This document shows positions 1 to 7,233 of a stretch of DNA of 14,328 nt, piece by piece. The notes beneath the pieces were generated by a model. That model saw only the letters and a program-made list of their open reading frames with translations. It had not been told where the DNA came from and searched no databases. The translations under genes were made by a program, and so were the position numbers. Every line of letters starts with the position of its first letter. The first letter of the stretch is position 1. The stretch is taken from NCBI GenBank assembly GCA_003647765.1, contig QMNM01000008.1, forward strand, positions 1 to 14,328. Reading direction: 5' to 3'. Source of the stretch: Candidatus Cloacimonadota bacterium. Lineage in GTDB: Bacteria > Cloacimonadota > Cloacimonadia > JGIOTU-2 > B8-G9.

Positions 1-75
1 AGATATTTGAAATTAGATATTTGAAATTAGATATTTGAAATTAGATATTTGAAATTAGATATTTGAAATTAGATA
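1..75. repeat. Tandem array of a 14-bp unit, downstream of rpsS
   Basis: Five exact head-to-tail copies of AGATATTTGAAATT fill positions 1-70, followed by a partial copy (AGATA) at 71-75. The array runs off the window edge, so its full length is unknown. The unit is not a multiple of three and carries stop triplets, so every frame is closed on both strands and the array cannot be coding. An 11-base palindrome (AGATAATATCT, 71-81) sits at its inner end, and a partial echo (AGATATTT, 91-98) reaches the rpsS stop codon. It occupies the place where rplV normally follows rpsS. It could be a true intergenic minisatellite or a contig-end assembly effect; the sequence alone does not decide. Confidence 0.95.
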
Positions 76-97
76 ATATCTTCTGCGATGAGATATT

Positions 98-394
98 TTA
101 GTCTTTCTTTCCTCTCTTCTTTCCAGTCCTTTCTTTTCTCGCTTTATGTCCATGAAAAATCCTTGTTGGAGAAAATTCTCCTAATTTATGTCCTACCATG
201 TCTTCGGTAGCATACACAGGAATAAATCTACGACCATTATGAACAGCGAATGTATGTCCAACAAATTCTGGTAAAATTGTAGATCTTCTTGACCAAGTTT
301 TAATGACCTGTTTCTTATTTTGTTGATTTAATGCAACTACTTTTTTTAATAAATGCTCATCTACATAAGGACCTTTTTTAAGTGAACGAGCCAT
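98..394 (-). CDS. rpsS: 30S ribosomal protein S19
   Basis: S19 is a small-subunit head protein that, with S13, contacts 16S rRNA and the A-site finger near the decoding region. The 98-residue product starts [12 protein letters not shown] and contains the family block [20 protein letters not shown] followed by a basic C-terminal tail, which is the standard S19 pattern. It is slightly longer than the roughly 92 residues of the E. coli protein. The ATG at 392-394 is preceded by a perfect AGGAGG (399-404 on the plus strand) with a 4-base spacer. It lies 19 bases downstream of rplB, as expected in an S10 operon. The gene ends with TAA. The next expected gene, rplV, does not begin in the remaining 97 bases, where a 14-bp tandem array is found instead. 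Confidence 0.98.
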   Translation of the reverse strand: MARSLKKGPYVDEHLLKKVVALNQQNKKQVIKTWSRRSTILPEFVGHTFAVHNGRRFIPVYATEDMVGHKLGEFSPTRIFHGHKARKERTGKKRGKKD

Positions 395-413
395 TTAGCC
401 TCCTGTATTATGA

Positions 414-1232
414 TTAAGAAATAATATATTTATCTGAATATTTATGTTTTTTTCTTGTTTTATATCCTTTTGCAGGTAATCCCCATGGTGATACAGGATG
501 TCTGCCCCCTGAACTTTTACCTTCTCCGCCACCCATAGGATGATCTACAGGATTCATTGCTACTCCACGAGTATGGGGCCTTCGCCCTAACAATCTTTTC
601 CTCCCAGCTTTGCCTAAACTAATAGTGCTATGTTCAAGATTTCCTACTTGACCAAGAGTAGCATAACAATCTGACTGTAAAAGATAATTAACACCAGAAG
701 GCAATTTTATTTGCACCTGCTTATCTTCTTTTGCCATTATTTGAGCATAAGTTCCAGCACTTCTTGCAAGTTGACCACCTCTTCCAGGCTTTAACTCAAC
801 ATTATGAATTATAGAGCCAACAGGAATATTTTGTAAAGGTAAAGCATTGCCAATTTTAATTTCGGCATTTTTGCCAGATGATAGTATGTCATTAACTTTA
901 AGCCCATTAGGTGCGAGTATATATCTTTTCTCACCATCTTTATACACAAGTAAGGCTATTCTTGCTGCTCTATTAGGGTCATATTCTATACTTGCCACAC
1001 GAGATAGAATACCTGCCTTATCTCGTCTTTTGAAATCTATTATTCTATAATATTTTTTATGTCCACCTCCACGAAATCTGCAAGTAATTCGTCCTTGATT
1101 ATTTCTGCCACCTGTACTTTTTTTAGGTACGATTAATGATTTCTCTGGTTTCTTTTTTGTAATCTCTGAAAAAGTGTGTCCTGTACGAAACCTTAATGAA
1201 GGAGTAATCGGATTATATCTTTTTACAGCCAT
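414..1232 (-). CDS. rplB: 50S ribosomal protein L2
   Basis: L2 binds 23S rRNA at the subunit interface and is needed for subunit association and peptidyl transferase activity. The product has 272 residues, close to the 273 of E. coli. Visible family blocks are the N-terminal [13 protein letters not shown], the RNA-binding fold with [18 protein letters not shown] (residues 53-70), and the C-terminal [12 protein letters not shown] (227-238). The first histidine of that last motif (H231), which corresponds to the functionally important His229 of E. coli, is kept; the second His of the E. coli HPHGGG is Met here. The start ATG (1230-1232) follows AAGGAG with a 7-base spacer. The gene is 63 bases downstream of rplW, the longest gap within the rplC-rpsS cluster. 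That gap holds only a weak interrupted palindrome at 1261-1276 and no clear terminator. Confidence 0.98.
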   Translation of the reverse strand: MAVKRYNPITPSLRFRTGHTFSEITKKKPEKSLIVPKKSTGGRNNQGRITCRFRGGGHKKYYRIIDFKRRDKAGILSRVASIEYDPNRAARIALLVYKDGEKRYILAPNGLKVNDILSSGKNAEIKIGNALPLQNIPVGSIIHNVELKPGRGGQLARSAGTYAQIMAKEDKQVQIKLPSGVNYLLQSDCYATLGQVGNLEHSTISLGKAGRKRLLGRRPHTRGVAMNPVDHPMGGGEGKSSGGRHPVSPWGLPAKGYKTRKKHKYSDKYIIS

Positions 1233-1295
1233 CTATACGCTCCTTATCTTCTTGTTTAGACGATCTTGGAAGGTCGGGCTTACTTTCTTGAACTC

Positions 1296-1586
1296 TTACA
1301 ATGCCTCTAATTCTCTAATATTTTCATCCTTAGCCAGAAAAACTACTGCCTTTTTCCAATCCGGTCTTTTACCAGTATATCTGCCTAATTTTTTGACTTT
1401 ACCTCTTTGGCGAATTATATTGATTTTTTTTACTTTTACATCAAACATCTCTTCAATCGCCTTTTTAACCTCTATTTTATTAGCATTGATAGCAATTTTA
1501 AATAGATTAGCATTGCCTTCTTTTTTAAGATTGGCTCCCTTTTCTGTAATTATCGGGTTAATAACAATCTCTCTTGGGTCACGCAT
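1296..1586 (-). CDS. rplW: 50S ribosomal protein L23
   Basis: L23 sits at the rim of the polypeptide exit tunnel and is the docking site for trigger factor and the signal recognition particle. The 96-residue product starts MRDPREIVINPIITEKG and continues with the family features VKKAIEEMFDVKVKKINI and a basic loop ending RPDWKKAVV, equivalent to RSDWKKAYV in E. coli. A longer reading frame begins 18 bases upstream at 1604, but that ATG runs directly into AGGAGGT, which is the ribosome binding site for the ATG at 1586. The shorter start also matches the family length of about 100 residues. The first eight bases (ATGCGTGA) overlap the end of rplD, which suggests translational coupling. The gene ends with TAA, 63 bases before rplB. 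Confidence 0.97.
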   Translation of the reverse strand: MRDPREIVINPIITEKGANLKKEGNANLFKIAINANKIEVKKAIEEMFDVKVKKINIIRQRGKVKKLGRYTGKRPDWKKAVVFLAKDENIRELEAL

Positions 1587-2202
1587 TGCCAAATACCTCC
1601 TCAATTATTTTTAATGCCTGTTCTGTAATAATAATATGTTGTGCTTTAAGAACTTGATAAGGATTAAGATCTGCTGCTCGTGCTAATTCTAAATTTGGAA
1701 TATTCCTAAATGACTTGATAATCATTTTATTATTATCTGGTATCAGAATTAAGCATCTATGTGGTTTCACATTCATATTATTTAAAATATTAACAGATTG
1801 TTTTATGCTTGGTTTTTCATAAGCGAATTCTTCTATAATAGAGATATTTTGTGCTTTATCTGACAAAGCAGATTTTAGAGCGATTCTTTTCTTTTTTTTG
1901 GGTATTTTTTTATGCCAATTTTTGGGTTTGGGACCAAATGCTCGTCCACCACCAACACGAATCGGTGAACGATTTGAACCCATTCTTGCCCGTCCAGTTC
2001 CTTTCTGACGATATAACTTTCTTCCACTACCTCTTACTTCAGCTCTGGTTCTTGTAAAAGAAGTTCCCCATCTTTGATTAGCTAAATACATATTTATAAC
2101 TTCATATAGGACATCTCTATTAACTTTAAACCCAAATATATTCTCATTCAAATTCACTGTGCCTATCTCTTCACCTAAATTATTATATTTTTTCACTTCC
2201 AT
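1579..2202 (-). CDS. rplD: 50S ribosomal protein L4
   Basis: L4 binds 23S rRNA, and its extended loop lines the exit tunnel. In some bacteria, such as E. coli, it also represses its own operon. The product is 207 residues from the ATG at 2200-2202, starting MEVKKYNNLGEEIG. The hallmark loop TRTRAEVRGSGRKLYRQKGTGRARMG and the following SPIRVGGGRAFGPKP are unmistakable. A second ATG two codons upstream (2206-2208) would give 209 residues, but the only good Shine-Dalgarno (AGGA, 2209-2212) touches that ATG directly and is correctly spaced (6 bases) for 2202, so I prefer the shorter form. The gene starts a few bases after rplC ends. It ends with TGA inside the start of rplW, with an 8-base overlap. 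The S10-type order supports the call. Confidence 0.97.
   Translation of the reverse strand: MEVKKYNNLGEEIGTVNLNENIFGFKVNRDVLYEVINMYLANQRWGTSFTRTRAEVRGSGRKLYRQKGTGRARMGSNRSPIRVGGGRAFGPKPKNWHKKIPKKKKRIALKSALSDKAQNISIIEEFAYEKPSIKQSVNILNNMNVKPHRCLILIPDNNKMIIKSFRNIPNLELARAADLNPYQVLKAQHIIITEQALKIIEEVFGNA
1595..1601 (-). promoter_or_regulatory. Ribosome binding site deciding the rplW start
   Basis: The minus strand reads AGGAGGT here, an almost full anti-16S match, 8 bases before the ATG at 1584-1586. It lies inside the last codons of rplD (encoding Glu-Glu-Val). It rules against the upstream ATG at 1604, whose own codons 2 and 3 are this Shine-Dalgarno sequence. Confidence 0.9.
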
Positions 2203-2208
2203 ATTCAT

Positions 2209-2212
2209 TCCT
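2209..2212 (-). promoter_or_regulatory. Ribosome binding site favouring the inner rplD start
   Basis: The minus strand reads AGGA, overlapping the rplC TAG stop. The spacer is 6 bases to the ATG at 2202 but zero to the ATG at 2208. The overlap with the rplC stop suggests that terminating ribosomes reinitiate on rplD. Confidence 0.6.
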
Positions 2213-2840
2213 ATTTAGTCTTCTCTATAGTAACAATACTATTACGATGACCAGGCATAGCCCCTTTTAATAAAATAAAATTTCCTTCTGGTTTAATTTT
2301 AACAACTCGTAAATTTTTTACTGTAACTTTATTATTACCCATATGTCCAGGCAATTTTTTGCCTTTGAATACTCTTGACGGTGTAGCACATTGTCCAATA
2401 GAACCAGGACCACGAAACGATTCGTGAACTCCATGTGTTGGACTGAATCCTTTAAAATTATATCGCTTCATCACACCAGCAAATCCTTTACCTTTAGAAA
2501 TTCCAGATACATCAACTTTTTCATTCTCAGTAAAAATGTCTGGTGTTATCTTTGCACCAATTTCATATTTACTTAATTCCTGTTCAGAAATACGAAATTC
2601 TTTCAATATTTTACAAAAAGGAAGATTATTCTTTTCAAAGTATACTCTCAATGGCTTCGGTATATTTTTTTTCTTTGCTTCTCCAAAACCAAGTTGAACT
2701 GCTGAATATCCATTTTTAGATACTGACCGAGTATGAACAACAGTACAAGTACCTAGCTGAATGACAGTTACAGGAATTGTATTTCCATTCTCATCAAAAA
2801 TTCTAGTCATACCAATTTTTTTACCAATTAGTCCTATCAT
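2211..2840 (-). CDS. rplC: 50S ribosomal protein L3
   Basis: L3 is an early-assembly 23S rRNA-binding protein whose central extension reaches towards the peptidyl transferase centre. The product is 209 residues, the same length as E. coli L3. It starts MIGLIGKKIGMTRIFDENG and contains KGKGFAGVMKRYNFKG, the loop GPGSIGQCATPSRVFKGKKL and PGHMGNNKVTVKNLRV. The glutamine of GSIGQ falls at residue 150, the position methylated by PrmB in E. coli, so that site is preserved here. The start ATG (2838-2840) follows AGGAA at a suitable distance. The gene is separated from rpsJ by 188 bases, which is unusually wide for this pair, and two candidate promoters lie in the gap. It ends with TAG just before rplD. 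Confidence 0.98.
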   Translation of the reverse strand: MIGLIGKKIGMTRIFDENGNTIPVTVIQLGTCTVVHTRSVSKNGYSAVQLGFGEAKKKNIPKPLRVYFEKNNLPFCKILKEFRISEQELSKYEIGAKITPDIFTENEKVDVSGISKGKGFAGVMKRYNFKGFSPTHGVHESFRGPGSIGQCATPSRVFKGKKLPGHMGNNKVTVKNLRVVKIKPEGNFILLKGAMPGHRNSIVTIEKTK

Positions 2841-2897
2841 TTTTCATTTCCTTCCTCATCGCAATAATAATAAGCATTTACAAATACACAAAAGAAA

Positions 2898-2925
2898 ACT
2901 ATATTATTCATTATTCATTTTCCAA
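2898..2925 (-). promoter_or_regulatory. Candidate sigma70-type promoter, proximal to rplC
   Basis: On the minus strand the -35-like TTGGAA (2920-2925) and -10-like TATAGT (2898-2903) are separated by 16 bases. The -10 matches 5 of 6 consensus bases and the -35 matches 4 of 6. Transcription would start near 2890, about 50 bases before rplC. In sequence this AT-rich such matches also arise by chance. Confidence 0.3.
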
Positions 2926-2954
2926 TATATTGATTTTTATATTACTAAGTTCTT

Positions 2955-2982
2955 ATTATGATTTCACTCTGTTTTTTGCCAA
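2955..2982 (-). promoter_or_regulatory. Candidate sigma70-type promoter, distal to rplC
   Basis: On the minus strand the -35-like TTGGCA (2977-2982) and -10-like CATAAT (2955-2960) are separated by 16 bases, each matching 5 of 6 consensus bases. Transcription would start near 2948, giving a leader of about 108 bases before rplC. This is the better of the two candidates. Its place in an atypically wide gap supports it, but no experimental evidence is available here. Confidence 0.45.
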
Positions 2983-3028
2983 AATGAATGCACAATAGAT
3001 CCGCAAACGAATAATCTACAATTTAAGA

Positions 3029-3334
3029 TTATGTTTTTATTTCAATATATACTCCAGCTGGTATATTAAGTCGTTTAATAGCCTCGGTAGTTTTTGGAGT
3101 AGGGTTTTCAATATCAATAATGCGCTTATGAGTTCTCATTTCAAACTGTTCCCTAGATTTTTTATCTACATGCGGAGATCTTAATACTGTATATATTTGT
3201 TTTTTTGTAGGCAGAGGAATAGGTCCTTTGATTTTTGCACCAGTATTCTTAGTGCTACTTATAATTTCACCAACAGATTTATCTAATAAGCTATAATCAT
3301 ACGATTTTAGCCGAATCCTAATTCTATTTTTCAT
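3029..3334 (-). CDS. rpsJ: 30S ribosomal protein S10 (NusE)
   Basis: S10 is a small-subunit head protein and, as NusE, partners NusB and NusG in transcription antitermination and transcription-translation coupling. The product is 101 residues, close to the 103 of E. coli. Visible family blocks are [17 protein letters not shown] at the start, GPIPLPTKK, the loop [20 protein letters not shown] and the C-terminal [12 protein letters not shown]. The ATG (3332-3334) is only 8 bases after the tuf stop, and its Shine-Dalgarno TAGGAG includes the tuf TAG stop codon itself, so translation is probably coupled to EF-Tu. The gene ends with TAA, followed by a 188-base gap with promoter-like sequences. Here rpsJ is therefore grouped with the str genes rather than tightly with rplC. 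Confidence 0.98.
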   Translation of the reverse strand: MKNRIRIRLKSYDYSLLDKSVGEIISSTKNTGAKIKGPIPLPTKKQIYTVLRSPHVDKKSREQFEMRTHKRIIDIENPTPKTTEAIKRLNIPAGVYIEIKT

Positions 3335-3342
3335 TTTATCTC

Positions 3343-4542
3343 CTACTCAATAATTTCAGCAACAACACCAGCCCCAACAGTACGACCACCTTCTCGTATA
3401 GCAAACTTCAAACCTTTCTCAAGGGCTATAGGTGTTATCAATTCTACTGTTACTGTTACATTATCACCAGGCATTACCATCTCTCTGCCTTCTGGCAAAC
3501 TCAAACTGCCTGTAACATCCGTTGTCCTAAAATAAAACTGAGGCCTATAACCACTGAAAAATGGATTATGCCGTCCCCCCTCTTCCTTGGTCAATATATA
3601 GGTCTCACCTTTAAACTTCGTATGCGGGGTTATACTACCTGGCTTGGCTATCACCATTCCTCGCACTACGTCATTCTTACCTAAGCCTCGCAATAATAAA
3701 CCAATGTTATCTCCTGCCTCTGCTTCGCTCATTGTCTTATTGAACATCTCTATGCCTGTTACTACTGTGCCTACTGTCTCTTTAATCCCTACTCGTTCTA
3801 CCTTATCATTCATTCTCACACGACCTCGCTCTACTCGCCCTGTAGCTACTGTGCCTCTTCCTGATATACTAAATATGTCCTCTACTGGCATTAAAAACGG
3901 CTTGTCAACATCTCGCTTAGGCAATGGAATATACTCATCTAATACATTCATCAACTTCTTCACTGAACCACAATGAGGACAATCATCTTTACCACATCCA
4001 CAATTCAATGCCTCTAACGCACTGCCTACTACAATCGGTATCTCATCACCAGGAAAATCATACTCATTTAATAAGTCCCTTACCTCTAATTCTACTAATT
4101 CTATTATCTCAGGGTCATCAACTAAATCTGCCTTGTTCAAATACACTACTATATATGGAACGCCTACTTGTCTGGCTAACAATATATGCTCTCTTGTCTG
4201 GGGCATAGGACCATCTGCTGCACTTACTACTAATATCGCTCCATCCATCTGTGCCGCTCCTGTTATCATATTCTTGATGTAATCCGCATGTCCAGGACAA
4301 TCTACATGTGCATAATGACGATTATCTGTCTCATATTCTACATGAGCAGTCGCTATAGTTATACCTCGTGCTTTCTCTTCTGGTGCGTTATCTATTGAAT
4401 CAAAACTACGAAACTTAGCAAATCCTTTCTTTTCTAAACATAAGGTTATTGCCGCTGTTAAGGTCGTCTTCCCGTGATCTATGTGACCTATTGTGCCTAT
4501 ATTTATATGCGGCTTGGTTCGCTCAAATACTGCCTTTGCCAT
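3343..4542 (-). CDS. tuf: Elongation factor Tu with a cysteine-rich insert
   Basis: EF-Tu is the cytoplasmic GTPase that delivers aminoacyl-tRNA to the ribosomal A site. The 399-residue product has all G motifs: GHIDHGKT (19-26), the switch RGITI with T62, DCPGH (81-85), NKAD (136-139) and GSAL (173-176), followed by beta-barrel domains 2 and 3. Just after the last G motif it carries C181, C183, C188 and C191 in a CxC-x4-CxxC arrangement, where E. coli has a shorter segment without cysteines. This looks like a small metal-binding knuckle, which is inference. The ATG (4540-4542) has a perfect AGGAGG with a 5-base spacer. Plus-strand lines sampled from the gene have about 40-53% GC, against about 27-37% in sampled fusA and rpoC lines. 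Isoleucine is mostly AUA. The gene lies 58 bases after fusA and ends with TAG. A second tuf elsewhere cannot be excluded. Confidence 0.99.
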   Translation of the reverse strand: MAKAVFERTKPHINIGTIGHIDHGKTTLTAAITLCLEKKGFAKFRSFDSIDNAPEEKARGITIATAHVEYETDNRHYAHVDCPGHADYIKNMITGAAQMDGAILVVSAADGPMPQTREHILLARQVGVPYIVVYLNKADLVDDPEIIELVELEVRDLLNEYDFPGDEIPIVVGSALEALNCGCGKDDCPHCGSVKKLMNVLDEYIPLPKRDVDKPFLMPVEDIFSISGRGTVATGRVERGRVRMNDKVERVGIKETVGTVVTGIEMFNKTMSEAEAGDNIGLLLRGLGKNDVVRGMVIAKPGSITPHTKFKGETYILTKEEGGRHNPFFSGYRPQFYFRTTDVTGSLSLPEGREMVMPGDNVTVTVELITPIALEKGLKFAIREGGRTVGAGVVAEIIE

Positions 4543-4600
4543 AAATGCCTCCTAAGTAAATATATTTATACTCCATTCTTATAAAACCAATGAGTAGTTT

Positions 4601-6697
4601 CTAATACCCTCTAATTTTTTCTATAATCTCTTTTGATATGCTATTTGGCAATTTATCATAAAAAGCAAACTCCATAGTATATGAAGCTCTGCCTTGTGAA
4701 AGAGAACGCAAACTTGTTGAATATCCAAAAAGTTCTGCTAAAGGAATTCTGCTCTCAATAATCTTAATCTCTTTCTTTTCCTGTATATCTAATACTTTAC
4801 CTCTACGAGCATTAATATTACTTACAATACTACCAAAATATTGAGTAGGTGTTGTAATTACTACACGCATAATTGGTTCTAATAAAGTAGGATTTGCTTT
4901 TTTTAATGCATTATTAAAAGCAATAGAAGCAGCTAACTTAAAAGCCAATTCTGAAGAATCTACTGGATGAAAAGAGCCATCAATTACTGTAACTTTGACA
5001 CCTTCTACTTTATTTCCTGTTAGGACACCATATTCAGCAGATTCATGGATACCAGATTCAATTGCTGATATAAATTCTTTTGGAATTTGTTCTTCTGAAG
5101 TGTTATTTACGAAGATAATTTTCTCTCTTTTTAAAAGAGATTGTTCAGCAATTGGAGATATTTTTATTGTAACATCTCCATATTGACCTCGTAATCCTGT
5201 TTGGCGAATAAATTGGCCTCTTGCTTCAGATTCTTTTGTAATCGTCTCTTTATACGATACTCTTGGCTGACCTACATTTGCGTCAACCCTGAAATCCCGT
5301 CTCATCCTGTCAATTAAAATTTCTAAATGTAGCTCACCCATACCAGATAAAATTATCTGACCAGTTTCCTTATCCTCTTTGATATGAAAAGTAGGATCTT
5401 CATCTGATAAATGACTAAGTGCCTCTTCTAATCTATCTTCATCCGCTTTTGTCTTCGGCTCTATTGCTATAGAAATTACAGGTTCAGGAAAAGTGATGTT
5501 CTCAAGCAATACAGGAGCATCTAATGCTGTTAAACTATCGCCAGTAGTAGTATATTTTAATCCAATACAAGCGGCAATATTTCCAACACAAACCTCAGAA
5601 TAATTAGTCATTTTATTAGCATGCATACGAACGATTCTATTTATTCGTTCCTTTTTATTAGCATTTACATTTAATACATACTCACCTTTTTTTAGAGTGC
5701 CAGAATATACACGGAAATAAGTCAATTTCCCAACATTTGGGTCTGTAAATATTTTAAAAGCCAATGCAGAAAACGGGGCTTTTTCATCAGCAATAATTTT
5801 TCTTGTTTCCGAACTATTAGGAATATGAGCTATAATAGGTGGCACTTCCAATGGTGATGGAAGATAATATACAATTGCATCTATCAAGAATTGAATTGCT
5901 ATATTTCTTAATGCTGAGCCACATAAAATAGGATGAAATTTCCCTGCAATTGTTGCTTGTCTTATCACTCTCTTTAATTCTTGTTCAGGAATTTTCTCAT
6001 TTTTTAGATATTTCTCTAATAGATAATCATCAAATTCAGATATTTGTTCTAATAATAATTGCTTATATTTCTCTACCTTTTCTCTCATATCATAAGGTAT
6101 TCCAATTTCTTCATAATCCAGCCCAAGAGATGCCTTCTTGTATTTAAATGCTTTATTACTAACTAAATCAATAATGCCGTAAAAATTTTCTTCTTCTCCT
6201 AACGGAAGTTGAATAGGAAATGCAGTAGGCGAGAGTTTTTCTTGTATCATTGATACAGAGTAATAGAAATCTGCACCCAATCTATCCATCTTATTTATGA
6301 ATGCAATACGAGGAATATCATACTTATCTGCCTGATGCCAGACAGTTTCTGATTGGGCTTCAACGCCTTCAACAGCATCAAAAATACCAATAGCTCCGTC
6401 CAGAATTCGTAATGACCGTTCTACTTCAACTGTAAAATCCACATGTCCGGGAGTATCTATAATATTTATACGATGTCCCTTCCAATAACAAGAAGTAGCT
6501 GCAGATGTAATTGTAATACCTCTTTCTTTCTCTTGCTCCATCCAATCCATTGTTGCTGAACCATCGTGTACCTCACCAATCCGATGCACAATTCCAGTAT
6601 AAAATAGAACTCGCTCTGTAGTTGTAGTTTTTCCTGCGTCAATATGAGCTATAAATCCTATATTTTTTATTTTATCTAATGGAAAATCTACGGACAT
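4601..6697 (-). CDS. fusA: Elongation factor G
   Basis: EF-G is the GTPase that drives translocation on the ribosome and, with RRF, ribosome recycling. The product has 698 residues, a normal full length. G-domain motifs are AHIDAGKTTT (17-26), the switch ERGITIT (58-64), DTPGH (81-85), NKMD (135-138) and GSAL (260-263). Further blocks are MGELHLEILIDRMRRDF in domain III, RGQYGDV and FHPVDSSELAFKLAAS in domain IV and NARRGKVLDI in domain V. In domain IV the usual GGRGQYGHV reads GLRGQYGDV, a modest deviation in a conserved loop. The start follows AGGAG with an 8-base spacer, 22 bases after rpsG. The position between rpsG and tuf is the classic str order and supports this being the main translocase. 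The gene ends with TAG. I see no transfer or truncation signs. Confidence 0.99.
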   Translation of the reverse strand: MSVDFPLDKIKNIGFIAHIDAGKTTTTERVLFYTGIVHRIGEVHDGSATMDWMEQEKERGITITSAATSCYWKGHRINIIDTPGHVDFTVEVERSLRILDGAIGIFDAVEGVEAQSETVWHQADKYDIPRIAFINKMDRLGADFYYSVSMIQEKLSPTAFPIQLPLGEEENFYGIIDLVSNKAFKYKKASLGLDYEEIGIPYDMREKVEKYKQLLLEQISEFDDYLLEKYLKNEKIPEQELKRVIRQATIAGKFHPILCGSALRNIAIQFLIDAIVYYLPSPLEVPPIIAHIPNSSETRKIIADEKAPFSALAFKIFTDPNVGKLTYFRVYSGTLKKGEYVLNVNANKKERINRIVRMHANKMTNYSEVCVGNIAACIGLKYTTTGDSLTALDAPVLLENITFPEPVISIAIEPKTKADEDRLEEALSHLSDEDPTFHIKEDKETGQIILSGMGELHLEILIDRMRRDFRVDANVGQPRVSYKETITKESEARGQFIRQTGLRGQYGDVTIKISPIAEQSLLKREKIIFVNNTSEEQIPKEFISAIESGIHESAEYGVLTGNKVEGVKVTVIDGSFHPVDSSELAFKLAASIAFNNALKKANPTLLEPIMRVVITTPTQYFGSIVSNINARRGKVLDIQEKKEIKIIESRIPLAELFGYSTSLRSLSQGRASYTMEFAFYDKLPNSISKEIIEKIRGY

Positions 6698-6719
6698 CTG
6701 TTATTCTCCTGGTATTTAC

Positions 6720-7187
6720 TTACCACTTAAAATGAGCAAATGCTTGATTAGCTTTAGCCATTCTGTGAACATCTTCTCTTTTCTTGATAGATGCTCCTTC
6801 TTTATTGTATGCGGACATCAATTCATTAGCAAGACGCTCTTCCATAACTCTTTCAGGTCTTTGGCGAGCATAATCTATAATCCAGCGATATGCAAGTGTT
6901 AATTTTCTACTTGGCCTAACTTCTACTGGCACTTGATAACTTTGTCCACCAATACGACGTGAACGCACTTCAACAACTGGTTTAACATTTTCTATCGCTT
7001 TTTTGAATACTTCAATAGGGTCATCATTTGTTTTCTTTTTTATTATATCAAGCGCATTATAGAATATTCGTTCACTTATAGTTTTTTTGCCATTTTTCAT
7101 TAGCATATTGATAAATTTACTAGCTAATACACTTTTAAATTTTGGATCAGGAAGTATCTCTCTTTTTTCTGCTCTTCTTCTTCGCAT
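6720..7187 (-). CDS. rpsG: 30S ribosomal protein S7
   Basis: S7 is a primary 16S rRNA-binding protein that nucleates assembly of the small-subunit head and lies near the E site. The 155-residue product has the usual family length and shows the typical start MRRRRAEKREILPDPKF, the central block VEVRSRRIGGQSYQVPVEV, the helix YARQRPERVMEERLANEL, and the family ending NQAFAHFKW. The ATG (7185-7187) follows GAGGG with about 5 bases between. It lies 46 bases downstream of rpsL and 22 bases upstream of fusA, in standard str-operon order. In E. coli S7 is the autogenous repressor of this operon, acting on the rpsL-rpsG spacer; the spacer here is short and shows no obvious matching structure. The gene ends with TAA. 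Confidence 0.98.
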   Translation of the reverse strand: MRRRRAEKREILPDPKFKSVLASKFINMLMKNGKKTISERIFYNALDIIKKKTNDDPIEVFKKAIENVKPVVEVRSRRIGGQSYQVPVEVRPSRKLTLAYRWIIDYARQRPERVMEERLANELMSAYNKEGASIKKREDVHRMAKANQAFAHFKW

Positions 7188-7220
7188 TAGTCCCTCACTT
7201 GTTTTCTATGATTTCATATC

Positions 7221-7233
7221 TTACGCATTACGC
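7221..7233 (-). repeat. Short TACGC micro-repeat after the rpsL stop
   Basis: The plus strand reads TTACGCATTACGC directly against the rpsL stop codon, giving two TACGC units with a 7-base period. The same unit occurs three times right after the rpoB stop (12091-12108). It may be a decayed dispersed intergenic repeat; two sites in one window do not prove a family. Confidence 0.45.

Larger units (their letters stand above)
2841..3028. other. rpsJ-rplC intergenic region, 188 bases, noncoding
   Basis: This gap carries no plausible gene; the short frames through it are antisense extensions of rplC. On the minus strand it is very AT-rich and contains two promoter-like pairs, listed separately, a short tandem ATGAATA duplication around 2904-2919, and the rplC ribosome binding site at its end. 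I find no hairpin followed by a U-tract, so no intrinsic terminator for rpsJ is visible. Its size and promoters make it a possible 5' leader for the rplC-rpsS genes, which might host ribosomal-protein autoregulation, but I see no recognisable leader fold. Confidence 0.7.

Noticed and set aside
1-75. A CRISPR array at the window start.
   Set aside because: The 14-bp units are directly adjacent with no spacers and are far too short for CRISPR repeats.
1261-1276. CGATCTTGGAAGGTCG between rplW and rplB as a terminator hairpin.
   Set aside because: The stem is short and imperfect, has an almost absent loop, and no U-tract follows on the minus strand.
1587-1604. A longer L23 starting six codons upstream at 1604.
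   Set aside because: Those codons contain the AGGAGGT ribosome binding site for the ATG at 1586, and the shorter form fits the family start and length.
1174-1614. A 146-residue hydrophobic open frame on the plus strand that looks like a membrane protein.
   Set aside because: It is antisense to rplW and the ends of rplB and rplD. Lys/Ile/Glu-rich coding DNA read backwards gives Leu/Phe/Ile-rich frames, and the minus-strand genes are certain.
3644-4300. Several open frames on both strands within tuf, one of about 110 residues.
   Set aside because: All lie wholly inside the clearly recognised EF-Tu gene, have no family resemblance, and reflect its base composition.
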